Shown one piece after another: positions 47,864-56,938 of a stretch of 64,000 nucleotides of DNA (positions are counted from its first letter, which is position 1; every line of letters begins with the position of its first letter). Origin of the DNA: Actinoplanes italicus (GTDB lineage Bacteria; Actinomycetota; Actinomycetes; Mycobacteriales; Micromonosporaceae); assembly GCF_003001815.1 (NCBI RefSeq), contig NZ_PVMZ01000021.1:124001-188000 (forward strand), in the 5' to 3' direction. A model generated the notes under the pieces. The model did no database searches and had not been told where the DNA came from. It saw only the letters and a program-made list of their open reading frames with translations. A program made the position numbers and the translations under genes.

Positions 47864-48469
47864 TCAGCGGCCGATCAGGGCGTGGATCGTCGCGTCCCTC
47901 AGCAGGGCGGCGCGGCGCACCCGGTCGACCTCACCGCCCAGGAACGGTGTCGAGTTCATCAGGCCGAAAGCCGCGTGGGCGAGCACCCGGGCCTCAGGAG
48001 CGGGCAGCTCCGGGCGGACCCGTGACAGCACGCTCACCCACTCCTCGACGTAGAGGCGCTGCAGTCGCCGGATCTGCCGGCGCGGATCCTCCGGCAACCG
48101 GTCCAGCTCGTGCAGGTGCAGGGCGATGACCGCGGGATTGGCCAGCGCGAAGTCGACGTGGAAGTCGATCAGGTCGGCCAGCGCCGCCTGCGCGTCGTCC
48201 GGATGCCGGCCGACACGTTCCTTACCGCCGTCCAGCAGCCCCTCGCTGACCGGGATGAGCGCGGCCACCAGCATCGCCTCCTTGCCGGCGAAGTGGTGGT
48301 AGAGCGCTGGGCCGGTGACGCCGGCAGCCGAGCCGATGTCGTCCATCGACACGCCGTGGTAGCCGCGGGAGGCGAACAGCCCGACCGCGATCTCCAGAAT
48401 CTCGTCGCGGCGCGACCGCCGCCTCGGAGCCGGCGGGGTGGTCCGGTTCCGCTGATCTACCGTCGTCAC
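47864..48469 (-). CDS. TetR-family transcriptional regulator
   Basis: A 201-residue TetR protein. The HTH domain is EILEIAVGLFASRGYHGVSM, DDIGSAAGVTGPALYHHFAG and KEAMLVAALIPVSEGL. The ligand domain has HLHELDRLPEDPRRQIRRLQ and a C-terminal GLMNSTPFLGGE. A TAACGA-TCGTT site overlaps the TPR gene stop just upstream, as expected for autoregulation, and a similar site is before the acyl-CoA dehydrogenase at 44404. This suggests a branched-chain or fatty-acid-type ligand. GTG 48469 is the preferred start; TTG 48493 is an alternative. Confidence 0.92.
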   Translation of the reverse strand: MTTVDQRNRTTPPAPRRRSRRDEILEIAVGLFASRGYHGVSMDDIGSAAGVTGPALYHHFAGKEAMLVAALIPVSEGLLDGGKERVGRHPDDAQAALADLIDFHVDFALANPAVIALHLHELDRLPEDPRRQIRRLQRLYVEEWVSVLSRVRPELPAPEARVLAHAAFGLMNSTPFLGGEVDRVRRAALLRDATIHALIGR

Positions 48470-48501
48470 CTGGCAACTGTAACCCGGTGTCAACCCCCTA
48501 C

Positions 48502-48516
48502 TTAACGATCGTTCAG
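48502..48516. promoter_or_regulatory. TetR-type operator before the TetR gene
   Basis: TTAACGATCGTTCAG, imperfect inverted repeat. Its first bases are the stop codon and last codons of the TPR gene. It lies 33-47 bases upstream of the GTG of the regulator. Confidence 0.5.
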
Positions 48517-51291
48517 CCCAGTTATCGCCGTGTGGACCTCGTCATAAAGCCTGGTGGCCAGGTCCCGGGTCGGTGCGTCCGGCCGCATACGCTTCAGCAG
48601 AGCGCCCAGGATGCGCTCCGCATCCTCCAGAGAGCCCGATCGCATCAGCGCCTCGGCCAGCATCCCCTCCACCCGATCGGCATCATCCACGGCACCGATG
48701 CCGCGAAGGTTCTCCGGCGCACCGCGCAGATGCGGCACGGCCTCCGCATAGCGGCCGCGGCGCATCAGCAGATTGCCGATCTCGAAGGCGAAGACGGACC
48801 GGTCCCAGATCACAGTGGGCTCCGCGGCCAGCTCAGCGGGCAACTCCGCGTATCTCCGGGCGGCCAGCTCGATGACCTCCTCCGCCTCGGGCACCTCGTC
48901 GGCGTAGTTGTGCGCCATCAGCCGCCTGCGCAGCAGCCGCAATTCGGCCGCGAGGTCACCGGCCTCACGCAAAGCCTCGGCCGACGCCCGGAAGGTCAGC
49001 GCAGCCTCGCTGTCGCGGTCCATGTCGTAGAGCAGCTGACCGGCCAGCTCGGCGACCTGGCCGCGACCGGCCGGGTTGTCCACCAGCTCCTCGATCAGGT
49101 CCCGATAGATCGTCAGCGCCCGGTCGTTGTCACCGAGATCACGGTAGATCGCGGCGAGCAGGAAGCGGGTGTTGCCGGCCGGCTCCTGAAGGGCGAGACG
49201 CTCGAAGCCGAGCAGCGCCTCCTCGGCCACCTCGGCCGCCTCCGCCGGACGGTCCGCCTGGTGATACGCCTGGGCCAGCTCCTGCCGGGCGAACAGCGCG
49301 CCCACGTCCGGACCGGCCTCGGCCGCCGCGGCCTCCGTACACAGCGCGACCGCCTCGACGAAGTCATCGATCGCCCGGTCGGGACGGCCGAGCTGCAGCA
49401 GCGCCCGTCCCCGCCGCACCCGGGCGGGCAGGGCGGCTCCGGGCAGCCCGAAGGCCAGGGCGGCGCCGAGGGTGGCCACCGCCTCCTCGGGGTCGTCGGT
49501 GACCTGCCCCAGCACCATGCCCGACAGGGCCTGCTCCCGGACCGGACCGTGCTCGGAGTAGAACGCCCACGCACGACGGGCCGCCTCGACGGCCTCCTCA
49601 CCGCGGCCCGCCATCATCCGGTTCTGCGCCCGGATCATCGCGTGATAGGCCAACCGGCGTTCCTCGCCGAGTTCCGCGGCGATCCGATCGGCGCGGTCCA
49701 CGGCCTCATCGGCATCGTCGAGCCGATCCAGGACGCGGTACATCTGAGCCAGGCGGATCAACGCGTCCGCCGTCGCGCCCGGGTCGTCCTGCGCAGCCAC
49801 GTCGGCCTCGACGACGGCCAGCTGCTCCTCGGTCGCCTCGCCGTGCATGGCCTGCTGGACGGCGAGCCTGGCATGCATCGCACTCGCCTCGGTCACGTCA
49901 TCGGCCGCGGTGAACAGCTCGGCCGCACGTGTCCAGGCGGTCGCGGTCTCCTCGATCGCCTCGTCCGGCAGGGCTGCCCCGCGCAGCGACCACAGCCGCG
50001 CCGCCAGCGCGGGTTCCTCAGGCTCACCGAATCGGGCGTCGTGGGCGTCCAGCACCGCCTGCAGGGCGTCGGTCCGGTCCTCGGCGGAGTACCGCTCGCC
50101 CAGCTCGATCAGCTCCTCGGCGGTGGCTGTGAGGCTGAGTTCCGGCGCCTTCGTCACCACCGGAGCCACGGTCACCTCATCGGTTCGCCGGGCTGTGGGT
50201 GACAGGTTGAACTCGATGCCATACGGCTCCTCGCTCATCACCTCCCGGATCACCGTGCTCTGGTGATCGGTGCCGTTACGGGCGTCGAACCGGGCTGCCA
50301 GATCCAGCGCGAACGTCTCCAGTTCCCGGGCCAGCTCGGCCGCCGTGGCATCCGGCCGGCCCGCCCGGCGTACCGTCGCGTGGCCGTGCCCGATCTTCTC
50401 GAGCCGGCGCAGCAGCTGCACCGCACTGGCGGCGAAGTTCATCGCGGCGGCGGGCGAGGGCGCACGGTCCAGCCAATCGATGTGGCGCTGCAGGATCTCC
50501 AGGCCACGGTGCTCGTTACCGGTGCGGGAACAGAAGGTGATGTGGTCACCGATTCCCCACAGATCGGCGAGATTGTTGCGTTCGACCAAATAGGACCGGC
50601 GATGCGCGTCGGCGGCCTCCGACGGCCTGCCGGTCTTCAGATAGACCTCCATCAGCTCGCTGAGGATGCTCTGCGGTTGCTCGGAACAGGACAGGTCACC
50701 GGCGAGCACCGGGGCGGCCAGCTCGGCGGCCTCCTCGAAGCGGCCCTCGTCCGCAAGGTGGCTGACCAGCGTGGTCGGGTCACAACCGGCGCAGTCGGAG
50801 AGCCGGTTCCGTGGCGCGGCCTGCCACTTGCGGAACCACTCGTCCGCCTCCTCGGTCAGCCCGACGTGCGAGGCGACAAGGTATCGATGCTTGTACACCG
50901 GCTGCAGGCCGTGACCGCTCTCCCTGTACCGCCGCTCCATGTCGTCGAGGACCGCGTAGGTGCGCTCGAGCGGCAGCTCCGGGAACCTGGTCATCGAGTG
51001 GACCATGTTCTTGAACAGCCACAGCAGGTTGTGTGTCCCGCCCTCGTGGTAGGGACTCGGGTTCCGATCGAAATCGGCCACACACCAGGAGAAGGACGGG
51101 AAGGCACGGACCGGCTCGCCACCATAGATGTACGCGGTGGTCGCGAACAGGCGGGCGTAGAACTTCAGAGCCTGGTCGTCGGTCGTGTCCACGTGGCGGA
51201 TCAGCTCGTCGAACATGGCGATCTGGGCGGTGCCGTACGGCATCTCCCGCGCCTCGCTGAGCAGTCGCCAGAGTTCCTGCGCGGTCTTCAT
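48502..51291 (-). CDS. Large TPR-repeat protein paired with an HSP90-family protein
   Basis: A 929-residue soluble protein made mostly of TPR-like helical pairs. The clearest repeats lie in residues 480-900 (for example AVDRADRIAAELGEERRLAY, and AAEVAEEALLGFERLALQEP). The N-terminal 370 residues are also helical (LRHVDTTDDQALKFYARLFA-type). TPR proteins are the common co-chaperone partners of HSP90, and this one is encoded directly after an HSP90-family gene with an ATGA overlap (51288-51291). A central spacer (about residues 350-420) holds a short DTHPAR-like acidic segment. Its client or signal is unknown. Confidence 0.75.
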   Translation of the reverse strand: MKTAQELWRLLSEAREMPYGTAQIAMFDELIRHVDTTDDQALKFYARLFATTAYIYGGEPVRAFPSFSWCVADFDRNPSPYHEGGTHNLLWLFKNMVHSMTRFPELPLERTYAVLDDMERRYRESGHGLQPVYKHRYLVASHVGLTEEADEWFRKWQAAPRNRLSDCAGCDPTTLVSHLADEGRFEEAAELAAPVLAGDLSCSEQPQSILSELMEVYLKTGRPSEAADAHRRSYLVERNNLADLWGIGDHITFCSRTGNEHRGLEILQRHIDWLDRAPSPAAAMNFAASAVQLLRRLEKIGHGHATVRRAGRPDATAAELARELETFALDLAARFDARNGTDHQSTVIREVMSEEPYGIEFNLSPTARRTDEVTVAPVVTKAPELSLTATAEELIELGERYSAEDRTDALQAVLDAHDARFGEPEEPALAARLWSLRGAALPDEAIEETATAWTRAAELFTAADDVTEASAMHARLAVQQAMHGEATEEQLAVVEADVAAQDDPGATADALIRLAQMYRVLDRLDDADEAVDRADRIAAELGEERRLAYHAMIRAQNRMMAGRGEEAVEAARRAWAFYSEHGPVREQALSGMVLGQVTDDPEEAVATLGAALAFGLPGAALPARVRRGRALLQLGRPDRAIDDFVEAVALCTEAAAAEAGPDVGALFARQELAQAYHQADRPAEAAEVAEEALLGFERLALQEPAGNTRFLLAAIYRDLGDNDRALTIYRDLIEELVDNPAGRGQVAELAGQLLYDMDRDSEAALTFRASAEALREAGDLAAELRLLRRRLMAHNYADEVPEAEEVIELAARRYAELPAELAAEPTVIWDRSVFAFEIGNLLMRRGRYAEAVPHLRGAPENLRGIGAVDDADRVEGMLAEALMRSGSLEDAERILGALLKRMRPDAPTRDLATRLYDEVHTAITGLNDR

Positions 51292-53045
51292 CGGCTCTCC
51301 TCCCGCGGGACGGCCCGATCGAGCAGGCCCAGGAACGACGTGGTGAGCAGCGCCGCGTCGGACGGACGGATCGGGTGGTGGCCGAGCAGCAGCGCCTGGC
51401 CGTACAACGATTCGACGGCCAGGCCGGCCAGCTCGGCATCCCCGAGTGCGGCCACGCGGCGGATCAGCGGATTGCGGTGGTTGAGCACCAACTGCGGCCG
51501 GTCCGTCGGAACCGTCCGGGACAGCGCGTCGAGCACGCCACCCCACAGGTCGTCGGCCTGGTCGCGGCTCGCGGTGAACTCCTCCTGGAACGCCGCGGCA
51601 CGACTGACCAGGTAGAGCGCGGGCAGAGTAACCGGGTCGAAGGCGCGCACCACGACCTCACACCCGAGTCGGTCGAGCCGGCGCTGGGCGGCCGCGAGAA
51701 ACGGGCGCATCTGCAGCTCCGCCTCGGCGTCCACATTGGTGAAGCGGGTGGTCAGGTCGGTGGGGTCGAGTCGCTCGGCGCGAACCTCACCGTCGATGGC
51801 GGCCAGCCGCTGGATCAGCTCGGCGTCGTAGACGTAACCGCCGTTGATCAGGCCCACGTCCTGGGCCGCCGCAACACCGGCGAGCTGCCGGAACTCGTCG
51901 GCGGTGGCGGCATAGCGCAGAACGCCGTGCCGGGCGCGGAACTCGGCGAGCGTGACCTCACCCATGTTCGTCTGCATCGGGTACCACTGCTCGACCAGGC
52001 GCAGCATCTCGTCGTCATGCAGGGCCAGCGCCTTCACACCGAGATGGTGGATGCTCAGGAACTCGCCGAGACGACGCGGATCGGTCGCCGACAACCGCAT
52101 GAGCCAGCCGCGCAGCTGGTCGGCGATGGCCTCCCGGGTCTCGGCTAGCATGCCGTCGTCGTAGAGGGCCTCGCGGCTGGCGGTCGGGCGCAGCTCGGTG
52201 CTGTCGACGACACAGCGGGCGAAGAAGGCCCACTCCGGCAGCAGGCCCTCGATGTTCTCGGAGAGCAGCATCCGCTTCAGGTACACCCGGTGACCGCCGC
52301 GGCTGGCCGGGTTGACCGGGGTGGGCAGCACGAACGCGGCGCCGGTCAGGCCGGCGGCGGGCACGTTCAGCTCGATCACGTCGAACGGGCGGAACCCGAG
52401 GGTGCGCTCCGCATATGCCAGGCGGGACTCGGTCGGCAACTCCCAGGGCAGCGTGCCGGTGGTGACCTTCCGGCCGTCGACGGTCACCGTGACCGGGAGC
52501 AACGAGCCGTACGTCCGGGCGAGATCGGTCACCGTCTCGCCGGTCAGGAACTGCTCGGCACCGCGGCGCGGAAGCAGGGTGACCGTGGTGCCGGGCTCAC
52601 GCGGGGCGCCGGGACCGACGGTGTAGCGGCCGTCCGAGAAACCGGTCCAGAGGACGGGGTCGGCGCCGTCGCGCCGGGTGTGCACCCGGATCTCGTCGGC
52701 GACCAGGAAGCAGGAGAGCAGGCCGATGCCGAACTGGCCGAGGAACTCGTGGCGGGCGAACCCCAGCTCGTCACGTTTCGAGCTGCGGCCGATGGTGGCG
52801 AGCAGCTCGTGGACCTGCGCCTCGGTCAGGCCGATGCCGTTGTCGTCGATCCGCAGCGTGCCGTCGCTGTCGGCTCTGTCGCTGGAGACCACCGACACCA
52901 CGCCCGAGTGCTCCGGGCCGAGGGCGGTGATCGCGTCGACGGCGTTCTGCAGGAGCTCGCGGACGTAGACGCGGGGGCTCGCGTAGAGGTGGTGGCTGAG
53001 CAGGTCGACGATGCCCCGCAGGTCGACCTGGAACGTGTTGCTCAC
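51288..53045 (-). CDS. HSP90-family (HtpG-like) ATPase
   Basis: A 585-residue protein with a GHKL N-terminal ATPase domain: ELLQNAVDAI (Glu30, Asn34, Asp37), IDDNGIGLT (D-x-G-x-G), and FLGQFGIGLLSCF (G2 loop). A middle domain follows with LPTPVNPASRGGHRVYLKRM, then PEWAFFARCVVDSTELRPTA and SREALYDDG, the HtpG-type catalytic-loop region. The C-terminal dimerisation region is shorter than in E. coli HtpG (about 624 residues). GTG 53045 is used; upstream context is weak. A TPR gene overlaps its stop. An actinobacterial HSP90-TPR pair, function unknown. Confidence 0.86.
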   Translation of the reverse strand: MSNTFQVDLRGIVDLLSHHLYASPRVYVRELLQNAVDAITALGPEHSGVVSVVSSDRADSDGTLRIDDNGIGLTEAQVHELLATIGRSSKRDELGFARHEFLGQFGIGLLSCFLVADEIRVHTRRDGADPVLWTGFSDGRYTVGPGAPREPGTTVTLLPRRGAEQFLTGETVTDLARTYGSLLPVTVTVDGRKVTTGTLPWELPTESRLAYAERTLGFRPFDVIELNVPAAGLTGAAFVLPTPVNPASRGGHRVYLKRMLLSENIEGLLPEWAFFARCVVDSTELRPTASREALYDDGMLAETREAIADQLRGWLMRLSATDPRRLGEFLSIHHLGVKALALHDDEMLRLVEQWYPMQTNMGEVTLAEFRARHGVLRYAATADEFRQLAGVAAAQDVGLINGGYVYDAELIQRLAAIDGEVRAERLDPTDLTTRFTNVDAEAELQMRPFLAAAQRRLDRLGCEVVVRAFDPVTLPALYLVSRAAAFQEEFTASRDQADDLWGGVLDALSRTVPTDRPQLVLNHRNPLIRRVAALGDAELAGLAVESLYGQALLLGHHPIRPSDAALLTTSFLGLLDRAVPREESR

Positions 53046-53111
53046 GGGCGGCACGGTACCGGGTGACACCGACAAAATCAGACCGATATCGCTTTGTGGA
53101 TCATCGGATCC

Positions 53112-53155
53112 CGCTGACCGCGACGGCCCCCGTCGTGTCGCCGTCGCGGTCAGCG
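53112..53155 (-). terminator. Terminator at the end of the sigma/ABC operon
   Basis: A perfect 15-bp stem (CGCTGACCGCGACGG and complement) with a 14-base loop. The 5' arm includes the stop codon of the last gene of the operon. Confidence 0.88.
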
Positions 53156-53779
53156 AAAGGTCCGGGCTGCCCGGAAGGTCTCCCGGTTGGCGGCCAGCAG
53201 GACGACCACGACCAGCACCAACGCGACCGGCCAGCAGCGCTGCGCCGTCGTCCAGTCGGTGGTCGCCGGTGGCTGCCAGGGTGAACTGCGCTCGACGAAG
53301 AAAAGGGTGCCGATCAGCGCGACACCCTGGGCCATGGGACCGGCCAGGCCGCCCAGGGAGTCGTCCCGGTACCGGGCCGCCATCGCGGCGGCCGCCACCG
53401 GCAGCAACCCGCACACCGCGGCCTGGAGGATCACGAACCCGTCCGGCCAGGTCACGGCCGGCGCCACCGTCTGTCGGACAGCCAGGTAGAGCCCGGCCCA
53501 GACGAGGACCGCGGGCACCAGCGGCACGGCGATGCGCAGCCACTGCCTGCGCCATCGCGCCACTGGTGTGACCACTGTGGACGCCATCAGGTCGGGCAGG
53601 GCGAACCCGACGGCCGCTCCGAGAACCGCGGCCGCCAGCCGCAGACCGATCAGAACGGGCAGCAGCCGCGGTTCCGACTGCACGGCCGGAAGTTGCAGCA
53701 CCACCGCGAGCAGCACCGCCACGGCGAAGGTCCACCAGGGCATCGCTCTGGCCATGTGTGAGGCGAGCAGCCGGGTCAC
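53150..53779 (-). CDS. Hypothetical membrane protein, last gene of sigma/ABC operon
   Basis: A 209-residue protein with six hydrophobic segments (for example WTFAVAVLLAVVLQLPAVQS, AAVLGAAVGFALPDLMA, PLVPAVLVWAGLYLAV and CWPVALVLVVVVLLA). It has no recognised motif and is probably a second permease-like or accessory subunit for the ABC transporter encoded before it. Its GTG overlaps the upstream permease stop (GTGA, 53776-53779), which places it firmly in the operon. Confidence 0.72.
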   Translation of the reverse strand: MTRLLASHMARAMPWWTFAVAVLLAVVLQLPAVQSEPRLLPVLIGLRLAAAVLGAAVGFALPDLMASTVVTPVARWRRQWLRIAVPLVPAVLVWAGLYLAVRQTVAPAVTWPDGFVILQAAVCGLLPVAAAAMAARYRDDSLGGLAGPMAQGVALIGTLFFVERSSPWQPPATTDWTTAQRCWPVALVLVVVVLLAANRETFRAARTFR

Positions 53780-55251
53780 CGGCAGACCCCACGTTCCTCG
53801 GAGACCATCTGTCCCTCGGGCCGGGGCTCCGGCTCGGCCGGGATCGGCGGCGGGGTGAGCGTCACGCCGAGGGCGGCCAGCGGTGTCGCCGACGGATCGA
53901 GGACCTCGGACCAGTGCGCGGCGAGATGCTCGCGTACCTCCTCACGGGGTTTGGCCCGTAGAACCTCGGCGGCCTGACGCTCCGCGTCGCCGTAGCGGGT
54001 CCGCGGTACGGTCAGCCCCTCGCCGGGCGCGGCCTGGTCGAGCAGCCACAGGGCGACCACCGTCCGGTGCTGGCCCGATCCGTCACAGCTGCGCCAGTTG
54101 TCCACGTCGTCCCGCCGGAGCAGTCCGACCGCGGTCGCCGCGTAGTCGCGGGTCAGGCGTGTCCGGGAGTCCTGTGCCCAGCTCCCGATACGGCCCCAGG
54201 TGTCACCGACGCGCATCTCGGGGTAGCCCGGCCGCATCGGCACCATGTCGTCCGAGGTGCTGATCTGCCGGATCGACGGCCGCTGCGCGCCGGCCGGCAG
54301 CAGCCGCGCCACCGGCTCGGCCGCCTCCCGCCAGTACGGGATCCACGCCGTGTACCCGGACAGTGCGCAGTAGCGGACCTCCTCGTGTGTCCGGCAGTCC
54401 AGGGCTTCGGGCGCGACATACTTCGCGACCTCGTCCGAATAGATGACGTCGGGCGTCTCGGCGGCCTCCCGATGGACCGCGAAGCCGGCGAACAGGACGG
54501 CCAGCAGGGTGGCGGCGATCGCGCTCTTCGGCGCGGCCGGGCGGCAGATCGCCGAGACGACCGCGACCAGCACTCCGACCAGGTAGAGCAGGTGCCATCC
54601 GGTGGGGCGGGGCATCCCGAAGCTCCAGTTGACGTGCACCACCGGCCAGAGATGGGTCATGACGCTGGCCTGGTCGTTGGGCACGAAGACGAACATGAAG
54701 AGGATGCCGACCATGACGACGACGGCGAGCGGCCCGGCCGCTACACCGGGCAGCGCCCGGCCGACCAGCACACCGACGGCGGCCCCGATCGCCGGAATGA
54801 TCACCAGGGTCGGCGCGACCCACGGGTCGAACCGGCCGACCGGCCAGGCCGGGAGCAACAGCAACAGCTGGGCGAGATAGGCGACCGCGCCCGTGGCGGC
54901 CGCGATCGGCACCGTCACCAGCAGGGCGACGTTTCGCCGGCCCGGGCCGGCCGGCAGGGTCCGGGTGGTCTCCTCGGCGCCGGCGCGGCGGTCCCGGCCT
55001 GCGGCGAGGTGACCGGCCATCAGCAGCGCGGCCCCCAGCACCATCGACGCCACACCGGCGTTCTCGTGGAAGGTCTCCCAGGACGGCATCCTGGTCCAGG
55101 ACCAGGCGACACCCAGCGCGACCGTCAGCAGCGTGCCGATCCAGAGGATCGGGCTGTGCCACATCCGCCGGGCCTCCGCCCAGGCCAGCGCGATCGTCGC
55201 CGTCGCCGGGGACGGTGCCGGCCGCTCGACACGTTCCGCCGTGATCGTCAT
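53776..55251 (-). CDS. ABC transporter permease (ABC-2-like)
   Basis: A 491-residue protein. The N-terminal 260 residues hold about six helices (MWHSPILWIGTLLTVALGVA, ASMVLGAALLMAGHLAAG, VALLVTVPIAAATGAVAYLA and others). The C-terminal 240 residues are mainly soluble and extracytoplasmic or cytoplasmic with a zinc-free, Trp-rich region (SGYTAWIPYWREAAEPVARL). This resembles the large soluble part of transporters that sense or detoxify antimicrobial peptides. The ATG overlaps the ATPase gene stop (ATGA). Substrate unknown. Confidence 0.82.
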   Translation of the reverse strand: MTITAERVERPAPSPATATIALAWAEARRMWHSPILWIGTLLTVALGVAWSWTRMPSWETFHENAGVASMVLGAALLMAGHLAAGRDRRAGAEETTRTLPAGPGRRNVALLVTVPIAAATGAVAYLAQLLLLLPAWPVGRFDPWVAPTLVIIPAIGAAVGVLVGRALPGVAAGPLAVVVMVGILFMFVFVPNDQASVMTHLWPVVHVNWSFGMPRPTGWHLLYLVGVLVAVVSAICRPAAPKSAIAATLLAVLFAGFAVHREAAETPDVIYSDEVAKYVAPEALDCRTHEEVRYCALSGYTAWIPYWREAAEPVARLLPAGAQRPSIRQISTSDDMVPMRPGYPEMRVGDTWGRIGSWAQDSRTRLTRDYAATAVGLLRRDDVDNWRSCDGSGQHRTVVALWLLDQAAPGEGLTVPRTRYGDAERQAAEVLRAKPREEVREHLAAHWSEVLDPSATPLAALGVTLTPPPIPAEPEPRPEGQMVSEERGVCR

Positions 55252-56108
55252 CGGATCGCCTCGGTGACCGCGACGTTGCCGAGAAGCAGCAGGTATCCGT
55301 CCTCGATGGACGGGCGGGCGGGCTCCGCGCCGTCCGGGCGGCGTCCCAGCGTCCGGTAGAACCCGTCGGCGTTGCGCCAGTACGCCGCGTTGCCCTGCGG
55401 TGGTGTCTCGGAGAGCCATACCTGTCCCTCGGCAACTTGGGCCAGGTCACGCGGACCGCCCTCGAAGACGACCCGGCCGCCGCTCATCACCACGACCCGC
55501 TCGCAGAGTGCGCCGACGTCCTCGGTCTGGTGGGTGGAGAGCAGCACCGTACGCCGTTCCCCGAGCCGCGAGATCAGGGCCCGGAACAGCATCCGCTGCT
55601 CCGGGTCGAGCCCAACCGTCGGCTCGTCGAGGATCACGAGTTCCGGGTCGCCGAGCAACGCCTGTGCCAGGCCGAGCCGCTGCCGCATCCCGCCGGAGAG
55701 TTTGCGCACCTTGGTCTTGGCGCGGTCGGTGAGTTCGACCTCGTCGAGCACCCGCCGCACCTCGGCCCGCCGCTGCCGGGTGTCGGTGATCTCCTTGAGC
55801 ACGGCGACGTAGTCGAGCAGGGCATACGCCGTGAAGTTCGGATAGAGGCCGGGATTCTGCGGCAGGTAACCGATCCGGCGCCGCACCTCGGTCCGCTGTG
55901 CCGCCACCGCCGGGTCGAGCCCGTGCACCCGGATCGTCCCGCTGTCCGGGCCGAGCGCGGTGGCCAGGCAGCGCAGCAGCGTGGTCTTACCGGCGCCGTT
56001 CGGCCCGAGCAGACCGGTCACGCCCACGCCGATCGACAGGTCGACGGCGTCGAGTGCGGTGGTCGTGCCATAGCGTTTGCCGAGGCCCTGCAGGGTCACG
56101 GTGGTCAT
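55248..56108 (-). CDS. ABC transporter ATP-binding protein
   Basis: A 286-residue ATPase with Walker A GPNGAGKTTLL, Q-loop YLPQNPGLYPNFTA, signature KLSGGMRQRLGLAQ, Walker B LVILDEPTVGLDPEQR and switch His in STHQTEDV. The last 60 residues (WLSETPPQGNAAYWRNADGF) are an extra domain found in ABC-2 antimicrobial-export ATPases. It is coupled on both sides by four-base overlaps. Likely partner is the permease downstream. Confidence 0.95.
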   Translation of the reverse strand: MTTVTLQGLGKRYGTTTALDAVDLSIGVGVTGLLGPNGAGKTTLLRCLATALGPDSGTIRVHGLDPAVAAQRTEVRRRIGYLPQNPGLYPNFTAYALLDYVAVLKEITDTRQRRAEVRRVLDEVELTDRAKTKVRKLSGGMRQRLGLAQALLGDPELVILDEPTVGLDPEQRMLFRALISRLGERRTVLLSTHQTEDVGALCERVVVMSGGRVVFEGGPRDLAQVAEGQVWLSETPPQGNAAYWRNADGFYRTLGRRPDGAEPARPSIEDGYLLLLGNVAVTEAIR

Positions 56109-56938
56109 CGGCTCTCCCCGAGGTCGAAGCGGCGGCGCCGCGTGATCAGGACGGCCGCGAACACCGCGGCGGCCAGCAGATAGGCGAGTTGTGCGGTGGG
56201 GCCGAAGACGGAGGAGACGAACAGACCTTCGGCGGTACGAGCAACGACCAGCACACCGGTGAGCCAGAGGGCGCCGAGGACGACGGCCGCGACCGGGAGG
56301 GTCAGGCTGGTGGCCAGTGCGAGCGTGCCGGTGCTGAGCAGCAGCGCCGGCAGGAGCCAGGCCGCCGCATACCACCCCGGCCCGGGCAGCAGCACGGCCG
56401 CGACGCCGGCCATCACGACGGCGACGCCGATCACCGAGACGGCACGCCACAGCACGAGGCCCGGTCCGGCGGCGGGTGTGGTGCCGGTGATCTCGTGCAT
56501 CGGGTCGGCCGGGGGGCCGTAGGCGCCGGAGACCGCGATCACCGGCAGGATCGGGGCCAGCGCCAGGAACGCCTGACCGATCGCCTGCGATCCCTCCCGG
56601 CCGAACCAGGCCGCGGCGACCGCGAGCGTCAGCACCGCGGACGTCGCGAGCACCCATGACCAGCGCAGCGCGGGGGTGGCGGTGAGCAGCCGCAGCCGGT
56701 GCCCGGGCAGCCCGGCCCGGGTCAGCAGACGCGCGACCGGGCCCACCCGCGGGGCGTGGAGCTCGTCGTAGACGGCCGACCAGCTGTCGTCCAGCCAGGC
56801 GTCCTCGGCCGGGATCAGGGCACGGCAGGCGGCGCAGCTCAGCATGTGCGCCTCGACCGCCATGACACGGCTCGGCACGAGGGTGCCGTTCTCGTACTGC
56901 TCGATCAGGCCTGGGTCGATGTGCCAGTCGGTGGTCAT
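56105..56938 (-). CDS. Anti-sigma factor with zinc finger and six transmembrane helices
   Basis: A 277-residue protein. The N-terminal zinc-finger anti-sigma domain has EAHMLSCAAC (HxxxCxxC), with the preceding helix LIEQYENGTLVPSRVMAVEA. The rest is membrane-embedded: six hydrophobic segments (for example LRWSWVLATSAVLTLAVAAA, GLVLWRAVSVIGVAVVMAGV and VAAVVLGALWLTGVLVVART). Typical zinc-finger anti-sigmas have one helix, so this is an extended form that looks like a fusion of an anti-sigma with an ABC-type permease. It overlaps the sigma gene (56935-56938) and ABC ATPase gene by ATGA. Confidence 0.85.
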   Translation of the reverse strand: MTTDWHIDPGLIEQYENGTLVPSRVMAVEAHMLSCAACRALIPAEDAWLDDSWSAVYDELHAPRVGPVARLLTRAGLPGHRLRLLTATPALRWSWVLATSAVLTLAVAAAWFGREGSQAIGQAFLALAPILPVIAVSGAYGPPADPMHEITGTTPAAGPGLVLWRAVSVIGVAVVMAGVAAVLLPGPGWYAAAWLLPALLLSTGTLALATSLTLPVAAVVLGALWLTGVLVVARTAEGLFVSSVFGPTAQLAYLLAAAVFAAVLITRRRRFDLGESR

